Shown here piece by piece: positions 23,824 to 35,279 of a stretch of 64,000 nucleotides of DNA (positions within the stretch are counted from its first letter, which is position 1; each line of letters starts with the position of its first letter). A program made the translations under genes and the position numbers. Location of the stretch: the NCBI RefSeq assembly GCF_020360975.1, contig NW_025408670.1, positions 4,774,001 through 4,838,000 on the forward strand, in the 5' to 3' direction. Source of the DNA: Hirsutella rhossiliensis. Lineage: Eukaryota; Ascomycota; Sordariomycetes; Hypocreales; Ophiocordycipitaceae. A model generated the notes under the pieces. That model ran no database searches, was not told the origin of the DNA, and was given only the letters and a program-made list of their open reading frames with translations.

Positions 23824-24359
23824 GTTTGTCTGCAATAATGGTCAGAGAGAGAAAGACGCCTTGCTCGCCCCTTTGACAGCAGAGAACAGAGAGGGATTGC
23901 GGGTGAGGGAGGGGAAAGGGGTGCCGCCGAGGCAGGGCGCTCCAAGCAAAAAAGCTGGAACAACAACAACAAAAACAGGCACACTCCCGGATCCCCTCCC
24001 ACCTTCTCCCGTGCGCGCCAGCGGGTACTTGTGGTTCGGCGGGCCTTGAGCCTCTATGGATCCAAACACAGCACCGGCTAGACGATCGGGGGCACCTACA
24101 TGTCGTAATAATAAGAGTCAGTCGTCGTGCATCGCTATTTGATGGGGCCTACGGAATATTCCTACTCCCCACCAATGATGTGGCACGGGTGTTTATCTCG
24201 TCCAACAGGAACGGGCGGTAATGGAAATGCAGCGAGTCAACAAGGGAAACGGCTCAAGGGACCAGTGGAGCAGCGAGACAGCTGCTACTGGCTTAGCCGG
24301 CGATGCCAGCGCTGACAGACGACGATCGTGCTGAGGAATGCTGTTGTGTATGGGGCTTC

Positions 24360-24395
24360 GAGTACCTATTTGGCTACCTGTTTGGCTACCTGTTT
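24360..24395. repeat. 12-bp tandem repeat (TTTGGCTACCTG)
   Basis: Nearly three consecutive copies of TTTGGCTACCTG in a gene-poor stretch. Confidence 0.8.
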
Positions 24396-24936
24396 GGCCC
24401 CTAGCGCCCGCTAAGATGCTCTGTGCCCTGGCCTCGTTGACTTGCGTGTGTGTTTGCCTGCTGCCTCGTTGGACCGGCTTCTGCATCTGCGGCCGTGTGT
24501 CCTCGTCCTCCAATGAGCCTGGTGTCGTCCGTCAGCCAGGGGCGGGAGAGACGTGGGCGTGGGCGGCGCGGGAGTAGGTATAGATACGGCGTCTTGCACT
24601 GGCGTCTGCCTGAGAAGCGGAGGTGTGCGTGTTTCTCTCCGAGGAACTAAACGCACGGGCGAGTAACGAGACGGTCGGGCCGTTGCTGGCTATCGGAGGG
24701 CGAGTCTGGACGGGAGGGAGGGCGTGGGGCGCGCGTCGCTAAGGTATGGATGGCATGTGGGTGCGCAGCGGCGTGGATGGATGGGATGGAGCAGCTGAGC
24801 GTCGTCGATTGTTTGACGGGACGGGATCGGCGGGTTGAGGCCCAGTCGTCGCGCGCGGCACCTATCTCTTGGTCTGGACCGGCAGATTTATTAATGTGCG
24901 ATGGGGTGGGTGGACGGCAGGGGAGGAGGAAGAGGG

Positions 24937-24990
24937 CGACGATGGCGACGACGATGATGATGACGATGATGATGACGATGACGATGGATG
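24937..24990. repeat. GAT/GAC triplet microsatellite
   Basis: Imperfect run of GATGATGAC and GACGATG triplets about 50 bp long. Frames through it encode only poly-Met/Thr or poly-His/Arg type strings, so it is not taken as coding. Confidence 0.8.
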
Positions 24991-26612
24991 GCTGCTATAT
25001 AACATTCACGGACAAGATGTTGTTTGTTGCGCCAAGTCCACTTGACTGACGTTGAGGTTGAAATTGCCCTATCTCGAGAAAAGGAGGGCACTGGCGTCCA
25101 AGTGACGGGTACTTGACGACGTGTCTCGGTGTGCGAGATGTGTCTATGGTGAATACATGCACATAATTCCTCGTGGCGGCACTCATCGGCCCCAGCCTTG
25201 GCAGAGTGTCGACGCCGACAAGCCGAGCAACGACCAGGCACGGTAGAGTGTCGCGCAGCGACAGCCTGATATGATGCACGAAAGCTCGTGATGACAACGG
25301 ACAAAGCCCCCGGCCCTCCAAAAGCAGAGATGGCCGTCGGTGGCCCAACAGTCCACGACATATACATGTACCGTTCTGCATGTCAAATATATATCACGGC
25401 CGTGATATAGCCTGGGCACGACGGCGGAACAAGGCTCCAAGGGTGCTTCCGCCCGGGGGGCCTGTGCGTCCCCTTGTCGGCCGGCATGATGATAAAAATT
25501 GGCAGCAGGCCGCCATCGCTCGGCCTGCCGTTGATAGATGGAGTAGATAAGGCAGGCCCGCTGAGGATGCCATTCGCCAGGCGGACGGGTGGAACATGTT
25601 CAGGACATGCTGTATGTACATGTATGTACGTGCCGTGTCCCCTCACCATCGGCCAATGTCGAAGCCGTCGTTTATATACGGAATACGGAGTAGCTGCCAA
25701 GCCGTTTGAAGCCAATAGGTGACCATGTGGGGGGGGAGGAGGAGGGAGGGGGCCGTGGGGCTTTTCAGTACGTACCTCGTGCTAGTTGAGCCTCAAAAGA
25801 GTTGCGGGCTGGCACAGTACCTAAATTGTCCAGATTGCCGTTGGCTGGTGCTCTGCAAACACAGGGCGCTTCCTGCCTTGTCTGTGTCCCCAAGCTTTCC
25901 CGTCCGATCCACTCATGGCCGGTGGCACCACGTCGTTGCACAGCTAAAAATAAAGACGTCAGGTCAACATGCAATGCCTACAGGGCACGAGAGATTGGTG
26001 GCCCGCCAGGGCAACCTCGAAAGTGATGCAGTCCGGAAAAGTGTTGGGTATCTATCGAAGACGGGCAGGTGCTGGCTGGTTGGTACACGTGCCGACGGCC
26101 GCGATAAAACGGGTTACTGTACGGATACCAAGCACAGTCAGTACATGCTGATCCATGGATCGACAGCGTCCATGATTCATCTGTTTGCTTGTTTGCTCCT
26201 GCACGCCCAAGACGATGATCAAGGCACGGCCATTTTTTTTCCTTTTCCCCCCCTTTCATCTATCGCAGGCACAGATAGTGCCGTACTGTAAGCTGTCCGG
26301 ACCAACACATCTTTCGGCCTCAACATGGCAAAATCGGGGCAAAAGTCAATGGCAAACAAGGGGCCTTGCGCAATCTCGATGGGGCGGGCAAAAAAAAAGA
26401 TGGATGACGTATCCCCTCGGCTGCGCCCCTCACCTCGATTGATTTTGGTCCAGCTTCAGGTTTGATTGGCAGTTTTCTCCTCCCTTCTTGCTGATGCCGG
26501 GCTTTCTTCTTTTCTATGGTACAGTACTGTACTGTACAGTACATTTTGGGTGTTCTTTTTCGTGCTCGGCTGTGGTTGTTGCAGTGTCTGTCCCTCGGCA
26601 TCCTGTGCGCCT

Positions 26613-26645
<33 letters not shown>

Positions 26646-29600
26646 CTCATACGAGGCCCCGCACTCTCGACCAACAGGAAGCGCATGGAATACTGGGGCT
26701 CTGGTCAAGTAGCGCTGCATGCTCTTTACCTAGGCGAGGCGTGTGTACACTCCGGCACTGTGCAGCCGCTACTTACTGCACCCCCTTCCGCCGAGTCTAG
26801 ACAGAAAGGGGAAGATGGCCGACATGGACCTTGGGGGCATCCAGGACGAGAGTCAAGGTATCTATCTTACCACATTTGGGCCTTGAGAAAAATGGAAATG
26901 CAAATCGAGGAACGCGGTGTTCTCGAGAAGTTCTCTCTGCTCGTTCTCGTACATTGAAGGCGACTGCAGTGCCGCAGGACTTGGTGCTCAACTGCCCTGT
27001 GCCCGCTCGCATAGTGCCGCGTGTCTCGATTCACACGGTATACCTGGTCCTGTCTTGCTTACCAGGGGAGCGCCACGGCGGGGTGGCGGGCGGCTGGATC
27101 CGTCGTCGCTTCCACCCGGCGAGAGGCCCAAAGGAGCCTTAGTGCCCACAAAGCACAAAGGGGGGTGGGTGGGGGTGGTGGGAGGAGGAAAGCCGACGAC
27201 TTTCTCTCTCCTTGCTCCTCTTTCCTCTCTCACTCTCTCCCCCGGTTCCCCTCGCGTGCGAGCGTTTCTCGAAGAAGAAATGAACCGAGAGGGGGGAAGA
27301 TGAGGCGGGGCCGAGGGTCCCGTCGGCGACACCGGGAACAAGGCCGAACCGAGGAGGCGAGTCGACCATCTCCCATCTCCATCGGGCAGCCTCGGCTTGC
27401 GTGCTCGACGGCCCCTGCCAGCCAGGTCTGCCTCGGCGTCCCGTTCTCATCTCCGTTTGCCTGCGTCTCTTCGGCCTCGCGGTGACGCCTCACGGTGACA
27501 CACTCCGGGGTAGGTAGGATTTGGGGCGTTTTTTTCTTCCCCTTTTCTTTTCTTTTCGTCTCCAGCTACCAAGTACTATATCCGTACCTACAGTACAGTA
27601 CAGTACACTAACAAGTATAGGTAGTACTCGGTAATATCCAACGACCTGAACCCCATCCCCATCCCCATCCCCCTCGGTCATGCAGCTACAGCAGCTACAG
27701 TACGACAGCAATAGATGCATGTGTGCCTCGCCGCCGTCAAACACCTCGACAAAGGGGCCAACGCCGACGACTTGTGCACGCTGATAGGCACATGCACGCG
27801 CGCACATGCCGAGCCCTTGTTGAGCAGCTGTAGATTTCCCAAAAACCAATCTGAGGAGGGTTTCCCCCCCCATGTCTAGCATGTGGCGCCGCCATGTGCC
27901 CTCAACACGAGCAAAACCACCTGCAGACGCCCTTGTCGATGCAGCGAACAGGCTTCCCCCCCAAAGGCCTTGCTGCCCAAGGGCAAACGGCCGAATCACT
28001 CACTGCAGTGCTGTGCTGGGGGCACAGTGTGATGCGCGTGTGGACTCACAACTTGATGCCTAGGCAATCTGTCCATCTTCTATATTGCACATGATGCTCT
28101 CTGGACGCACCGCGTCTCGACACGAGCCCGGCGGCCAGATATCTGCCGTCAAGGCACCGGCGCAAAGGCCCAACATGGTCAACTCTGGCCCACTGGTGAG
28201 CACCGGCTTGGCTTGACTTCACCCCCACGCCCCCCCTTCGACTCGTCTCCGAGCCGCATGGCTGAGCAAGACACCAGCCGCGCGCGCACTTGAAAGAAGC
28301 AGCAGCTACCTGTGACAGCTTGCAGCAGCTCCGAACGAAAGGGGGGCGAAAAAGGGGCGAGCAAAGAGGTGGTGAGCAAGGGGTTGAAGTCTTGTGAAGT
28401 CTCCATCCATCCACCCACCACCTACGCCAAGGAACCTAGAGAAGCGGCAAATGATCGACGGTGGAATCTGGCATCGGAAGCAATAAGCGCTTGTACGGAT
28501 ACATGTGCCTGAATTCTTGCTCGACTCTACCCAAGTCTTGGCCAATTGGCCCGCCTGTGCATCTCAGCTCCCGCCACGCTAACGACACGGAGCGCCGGTG
28601 CCGGCCCCGGCCCCGGTGCCCGTCCAAGTTTTCATCCTCGCATGTCCTTTCTTTTTCCTTCTTCTTCGCCTTCCCGGACACGTGTTTGAGGCGATATCTC
28701 TGCGTTGCGGATCGGCGCTCGTCTTCAGAGGCGGTCAGCCAGGCCATCTGTCTGTATCGCGTCCTGGGAGCGGGAGAGTTGCAATTTCATTCAACCTTGA
28801 TCCAATTGGGGCCCATTCAGCAAATCTGTACGATACGGCTGGCCTGTGTGACGGCGCACGCCGTCGTCCTCACTCATCGATAGATATATCGACCACCCCC
28901 GGCGCTGCAATCTCTCGTATTTGGTGCCCCGGCCGCGAGATGCCGTCGACGGCCCGCGTCTCGACTTTTCTGGGCTACCGAGTCCAAGCCCTTCAGCAGC
29001 TGGCCAGCCGTTGAACTGCACCGAGACGATCCCGCTGTGGTACGCATGCATCATGGGCCTCCCCAGGCTGTAGCTTGTCCAGTGGTTCAGCGGGCAAACA
29101 GGTCCGGGAACAGGATTGATAATCAATCATATTGTCTTGACGATGCAGTTGCAAAAGAAAATAAGCAGGTGAGACCTTGCCAGTGGAGGCGGGCAGCCGC
29201 AGTCCGGCATCTGGTCGGACGAGCCGGTCCGCTGGTATCGTTGGGCTGCGGCGACCCGAACCAAGGCTGAATGTCGCGGACACACGCAACCCTGGCCCCC
29301 CAGCGAGACTGTGCGAAGACGGCGCGGGCCGCTTATCAACCAAATCTGTTCCTCCAGCTAACAGTCCTGGTGGTGATTCCCAACGCCATGCTTTGCCGAC
29401 CACTGTGTATCCATCCATACCTTTGATTGTAGAGTAAACACGTCACGGAGTAAAGTCGAGAAAGGTGCCAACACAGGACGGTGATAGATGTCCGTCCGGA
29501 TATTGATACCAACACTTGGGTTTACATCGGCATAAACGGCGGATGCATTGTAACTCTGCTCAACCTCCTGGATACGTAAAGCAATTGCACGCAGACCTTG

Positions 29601-31674
29601 CCCAACTTTGGCGGAATGGAAAACAGAACCGCCGCTGGGGAGCACCGAACGATCACAAGGACCTGCCGTTGTCCGGCTCGCCCTTATCCGGTGTCTTGGT
29701 GAAACTGTCCCCACGATGAGCTCCGAGTGAGTTGTCAACAAAGTCTACTTCGACCACGTCCATCCACACATCCTCGTTGTCGAAACCAGAGCCCGGTTTC
29801 ATCGAATTGAATGGAGAAAATAGCCGAGTCATCAGTACGGATGAGCCCGCGAAGATGGCTTGGGGCCGCCGACTGGCAGCCCTGTGTGTGTGTGTGTGTG
29901 TGTATTTTCCGTCCAGCGGCCGTAAGGCCGCTCAGGTCCCGGTGGGGCACAGGACGTGCTGAGCTAGGCTATCGAGAAAATCCTGCCACAGTAGGCCTCA
30001 CCCAGCGCTTCTTGCAAGGCCTCGCAAGGGCGAGCTGTCGGGCTCAATCCCCGGAGACGGCTTTCCTACCCTCCACCGGTAGGTTGTCGCTAAGCCCGTC
30101 AATACAAGTGTCCGTGGCTATCCTCTGCAGCCAGCCTTCCCGAAGTCCATCCAGCATTTCATCGGCTCTAAGGCGCTCAGTGTCGGAGCCTGGTGCCCGT
30201 CAGCGGGTCGTCCAGGCGCGTGGCGATTGCCACAATGGTCAACCCTTGGTTTTGTCCGGTCAGAATTCTCTCGCTCTCTCGCTAACGCTGCTGTCGCAGT
30301 CCATGCTTCGGTAACCAGGCGATGGAAATAGCGCAGGAGCGGCGGCAGGAAAACCCTCGAAGGAATCAGAGGCTGTCGTGCAGCTTGCCTTCAGGGAGAA
30401 AACCTGCGCAACCAGCCACCGTTGTTTAGAAGGGCGGGCCTTCCAATACCCACAGCTCCTGGTTCCGAAGGAAGCTGTGAGGTCCGTGTGGACGTGTTGT
30501 CGAGACCGGCTTTGCAGAGGAATATGAACTCTCCTAATGTCTTCCTCTGTGCTGTTAGGGCCACGATGGACCCGGGCAGCAAAAGCGCGGTCGGGTGGCC
30601 TGCAAATCCGGCCCCCTGCTAGCGAGCCGCTAACAGCTCTGACGGGGGAAGAATTTTTACAGGGGAGAGTTGCCGACTGGCAGCCCTGTCTAGCTCTGCG
30701 ACTCCTCTAGGGTAAGTAAGACGGAAGGGCAATTGCGAGCCCAAACGCTGCAATATCCCCGGATTCAGTTGAACGAGGACCAAAATGTCCCACAGAATGT
30801 TTAGCACAACCCCGCGGGTCCGGATCCCCCCACACTTGCTGTCAACGAAGCGTCGTCCGTTTCTTGCACTTGGTCTCTTGGCCAACGGGACAACTTGCAG
30901 TGCCCGCTCGTTTTGGCACAAAAACAAGGGAGGAGGGCTGTTGTCTCCAGAAGTTATCGCGAGTCTGAAAAGTCAAGACAGAGAAATCCGGAAAGGGAGG
31001 AACCAAGGGTCTTTGAGGCACTCGAGATTGCTTGACATTTCTGCGCAATATTTCTCTCGCTTCTCTCCAACGACCCGCAGTGGTCCAGACTTCCAGGATT
31101 TAATCCCCTCCCTCAGCTTGTCTTGTTCGGCTCCGGCATGAACCGCAGAGTAGCCTAGGACGGGTGATGGACGCACGACACAAACACGCTAAAGCTGACT
31201 CCCACATGCCAATCCGAGTTTGGCCGGGCGACGTCAGAAACAGATAAACAAGCTTTTCTTGTGGATGACACTACGACGGTCAGCTCACATGTCAGGAGGC
31301 CGGACATGTCGACGACTCCACGGGTCACGACGGACCTGCGGCCCGGAGGCTCGGCAGCTCCACTTCTGCCCGGTTGAGACCCCGGCACGGTCTTACGCCG
31401 TGACCCATTGCGGCCGCCTGCCTGCAGATGCTGTCCGGCGTAAGCTTTCGCCATATGCCGTGCGACAGGAGGGCCGCCATGTCCTCATATCTGGGGGTTG
31501 GTCAGGTGTGTGTGACGGGCTCGAACCGGGCTAGACCTGGCATTAGCTTCAGCCCCTTTGTCTCCCCCTCTCCTCGGCTCTTGTCCTCTTCTCACCGCCG
31601 CCCTGGTGCTGCTGACGTCTGCGTCGTCGTCTGTCTGAGCCTCGCTATTGGGAGTCTGTGGTCACGTCGCCAGC

Positions 31675-32697
31675 ATGTCGGAGGAAGCGCATCCCGTGTA
31701 CACGCTGCATTACTTCCCCTTCTCGCTGTACTCCCTCATGGCGCGCTTCGGCTTCGTCCTGGGCCAAGCGCTGAACCGAGAGTCGGCCCCAAAACTCGAG
31801 GTTCGGCTCATCGACCTGCACCGGGATGAACACTTGTCGGAACCGTACCTTACCCAAGTCACTTGCAAGGGCCAGGTGAGTCTTGCCCGGCCGGTCCTCC
31901 TTGACCCTCAAGGCAGCGCCCAGCACTCGACTCGGCGTGCCGACTTGACCGCACCCTGCTGACCTGGGCCCAGGTTCCCGCGTTGACCTCTGCAGCGCTC
32001 GATTCAATGCTTGACGACAGTCGTGACATTGCCAAGTGGCTGTGTGAGAGGCAGCCGGAGCTCCTGCCTGAAGAGCACCGAGAGACCATTGAGCGTCTGA
32101 TGGACAAGCTCTATGCCTTTCACTGCAAGGCGCTGCTGGTGGCGCCAGAGGACAGGAACCATGGTTTCCCGAACCAAGCAGCCGCCATGCTCGAGAGCAC
32201 AGACTTGTCCGAGAAACATCGCCGGGCTCTTGAGATGAAGAGCATCTTGTAAGTGCGGGCTAGCCCGAGGACAAACATGCTCCCCTTGGAGCCCTCACCT
32301 TGGAGACTTGGCAACGACTGACCACCGGCATGAGCTCGCCCACGCTCTCGCGCATAGCCATGACAGATGCCATAGCCGGACCCTGGAACCAGACAGCATC
32401 CTACGGGCCGAGGAGCAAGCCCAGGATTTCATGCGGGATCTGTCAGAGGTCCTCGGCGAGTACGGTGGAGAGGACAGGACGTGGATATTCGGCGACAAGC
32501 CTACCATCCTGGACGCGCACGCAACCGCCCTGGCGGCCAGGCTGATTGATGCGAAGCGGCTCGACGTGTTATCGGAGGCCGTGCAACTTTACACCCGTAG
32601 GGTCCTGGAAACGGAGGAGTGGAAAGCCGTCACGCATGGGCGGCCGACCTTGTGGGACACGTCGATTGGCCATGCTGCGGACTTGGATCCTTTATGA
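31675..32697 (+). CDS. Glutathione S-transferase-like protein
   Basis: Three exons (31675-31875, 31974-32248, 32358-32697) give 271 residues. The N-terminal half has a thioredoxin-fold GST pattern: VYTLHYFPFSLYSLMARFGF, then LEVRLIDLHRDEHLSEPYL, then CKGQVPAL, where the VPAL proline is the cis-Pro of the glutathione site. The C-terminal half is helical and contains TWIFGDKPTILDAHATALAA, matching the conserved FGDxPTxxDA motif of GST_C domains. Such proteins conjugate or use glutathione in detoxification or secondary metabolism; the substrate cannot be predicted. The second intron splits a Phe codon, and splicing restores KSIFHDRCHSRTLEPDS. The start is the first ATG after a promoter-like CT-rich region. 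The gene stands alone between two gene-poor blocks. Confidence 0.85.
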
Positions 32698-33433
32698 AGT
32701 AGGCGAAGCAACTTGGCCTTGGTCACCAACGAAGGGTGCCTCGAGCTCTGCATGCTCTGCATACCAAGCAATGAATGACGTTTCACCAGCTGCCTCGAGA
32801 GCTTCACCGGCCGTAATAGACATTGCTGCGGGTTGGGGCTCGCTGGGTATGTGTTACACCCGAGGCGAAGCGGGCAAGTTCAGCCATGAGCATCATGACT
32901 TGCCGTGTGGCGTGATGGCCGGCGATATCCACGGCGAGGGTCAGCCACGTCCATCTGGGTCAGTGCCGGTCAAGAGCCGCCTGAGAAGCGAACGTAGAGG
33001 AGGCATGCAGGTCACCAACCCGGGCATTGGCATAGCATGGAGCTGGCCATGGAGATGTTGAAACACTAGCCATGGATATGAAATGATGAGGCCTGGCCGA
33101 AGGGAGAGCACAGAGCTGGTCCAGCGGATAGCGTCTGTGCTGCATGTAAAGCACAGCTCTATCGTGACATGATGGCGTCTCAACAGGCGGAGGATGGGGA
33201 CCAGATGAGTCTTTTCCAAGGATAGAGATGCATATCCAGCGTCGATGGTCGCATCAAAGTCATGTCTCCGCCTGGGATGGCAGATGAAGTGTGTAGTACG
33301 TGAGATGGCCCATTCCTTGCATGGCCGCGGCGTTGACGGCGAAACGTTGAGGAGGACCCCTGCGACGCAGACGGCGAAGTCTTTTATTGATTTCAACAAA
33401 CGTGGGCTCGCGTCGACTCGTATGCGTAAGCCA

Positions 33434-33496
33434 CTCTGAGGAGAGGAGAGGAGGAGGAGAAGGAGGAGGAGGAGGAGGAGGAGGAGGAGGAGGAGC
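33434..33496. repeat. GGA/GAG triplet microsatellite
   Basis: About 60 bp of nearly pure GGA triplets. Confidence 0.88.
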
Positions 33497-33815
33497 AGGC
33501 GGAGACGTTGGGGTGGTGCAAAAGTGCGTCGCTGTCCGTCGACAATGCCAAGCACACGGGCGGTGGGAGCAGAGACATCAGAAGACCCTGAACAAGAAGA
33601 AATGTCTTGCTCTTGTCGCCCACTCCGGCAACGCTGTGCTGGTCACGGCGCAAAAGTTCCAGTTGGTGGCACGAACGATGGAGCAGGTCGCCTGAGCCTT
33701 TTCCACTGTGTTGCATGAGCCGCGGAATTGTAACTTATACGGGGCAATTGACGGTAATGCATGTTGAAAGTATGCACCTACACATGTATATGCATGTATA
33801 AAGTATGCGCAAAAA

Positions 33816-33860
33816 GTATCGACGTGGTATCGAAGTGGTATCGAAGCGGTATCGAAGTGG
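33816..33860. repeat. 12-bp tandem repeat (GGTATCGAAGTG)
   Basis: Four imperfect tandem copies differing only at one or two positions (CGACG, CGAAG with GTG or GCG). Confidence 0.85.
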
Positions 33861-35279
33861 TGGGAGTGTTGACCAAGTCGCCCGATCCGACTTGGATGTC
33901 GCGGTCAAAAGCTCAATGGGTTAGGAATTACAAAAAGATATAAGCTGACTCTGATAGTCTCCTCGAATAATGGCAGCCGCTCAAAACGAGACGCTGGCGA
34001 AGTCTGTTGCGGTGGACAAGCTCTGGCTTCATGGATCTTGTTGATACAAGTGAGTGAGTTTTGCACACCCAGCAAGGCCAAGGCCAAGGCAATAATAAGC
34101 TCCGGCAACTATGTAATAGCGTAGCACGTAGCTCTCCTTGGCCGAGTGAGAGGGGTGGATAGCCGCGTCTTTTGTCTCGCACGCAACCGGGAAGAGGGCG
34201 GGCGAGCTATCCGTTTGGCCCCGGCCAGCTGAGACTTTTCGGGACAAGGTGCTGCTGCAGAGTGCGCGCTCTGCTCTGCTTGTACCACAGCAGGCTGACG
34301 AAGACGTTGGTGGGAGGAGAGCGAGTGCGGGCCAGAGGTATTGGAGGTATTGGAGGTATTGGTTGCTCCTTGCTAGCACTTGTGTGTCTCTCAAAAGGTC
34401 CAGCAACTGCGCAACGGCTTTTTCGAGCAGGGCTACCGTAGCCACAGCTACGCCTGGATAGGCAGGTCGGCGCAGGGTCGACACAGTGCGTGCAGCCCGG
34501 ATCGACTGCGCCGTAGATGGACGCAGGCACTTTTTATCCTTTTCGACCTTTATCGTGTTCGATGGACGTGGCAGCACTTTGTTGATTACAGGTACCATTA
34601 CTATTTACCTTGACTCATGGTCTTCAAAGGCATGTAGTCTGTCCGACTGTATAACCAGCGGCATTTTCCGCAAGGGGGGGTTCCAAGCGATCCTCCCCGG
34701 TCACAGTGCGATCGAGACGGATAGAGCACAGTGTAGCTCAACCCCCCATCATCCATCATGGACCAGGGGGGGAGCGGAGCGTCAGCCCACGGATGGATGA
34801 CAGCAGCCCTCCCAGGCGGTTTTTTTAGATAATCTAGTCCCAGCTGGAGCTCCCGCGGCTGGGTCCCCCCCCAGTAGGGGGCGTGGAGGGCTGCAGACTG
34901 CAGCGTGGAGGGGGCGCCATCGCTCATCGGATGTCGTACCTTTGGAGGTACAACCGCCCACCCGGGGAAGACGAGGTTGTGCAAGGTAGCCCCCCCGTCC
35001 ATCCGTCCTTCCATCCATCCATCCCTTCTCCATGCCCACAGGATCCAGAGCTCACGGCCAGCCCGGTCTTGGCGCAGAGGTTGGCCATCTTTGTCTCCTC
35101 TCTTCTGCCTCGCCCCTCCAACGGCCTCTTGAAGCAGCAGAGGCGAGGGCGAACTAGGTCCAGGAGAAAAGAGAACGACAGGAAGCGTCGTGAGGCGAAG
35201 CAGGGCTTTCCCACATCTCCTTGTTGCTCCCGGTCGACACCAGAGTTGGTCGAGGGCGATACCACCGCTTCGCTCAACC

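Larger units (their letters stand above)
22390..31674. other. 9.3-kb gene-poor region
   Basis: No recognisable protein-coding gene, tRNA or rRNA could be supported. Its left end is the promoter of the ketopantoate-reductase-like gene and contains an 18-G homopolymer (22874-22891). The remainder holds simple repeats (features below), CT and GT microsatellites (26606-26638, 29885-29901) and ACAGTAC/GTACTGT palindromes (26519-26543, 27588-27610). The part from about 28.9 to 31.2 kb looks less GC-rich, with short disrupted frames that may be relics. An ncRNA or a small unrecognised gene remains possible. Confidence 0.45.
32698..35279. other. Intergenic region with triplet and 12-bp repeats
   Basis: About 2.6 kb between the GST-like gene and the oligopeptide transporter, both on the plus strand. 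It includes a GGA-triplet array, a 12-bp repeat near 33.8 kb and a 9-bp repeat (GGTATTGGA, 34337-34362). A minus-strand frame around 34029-34190 encodes a short hydrophobic stretch but has no recognisable family. The last few hundred bases should contain the transporter's promoter and leader. Confidence 0.45.

Noticed and set aside
31500..31535. B-box-like GGTTCGAGCCC on the minus strand (possible tRNA)
   Set aside because: The flanking bases do not form a T stem and no acceptor or anticodon arm can be folded around it.
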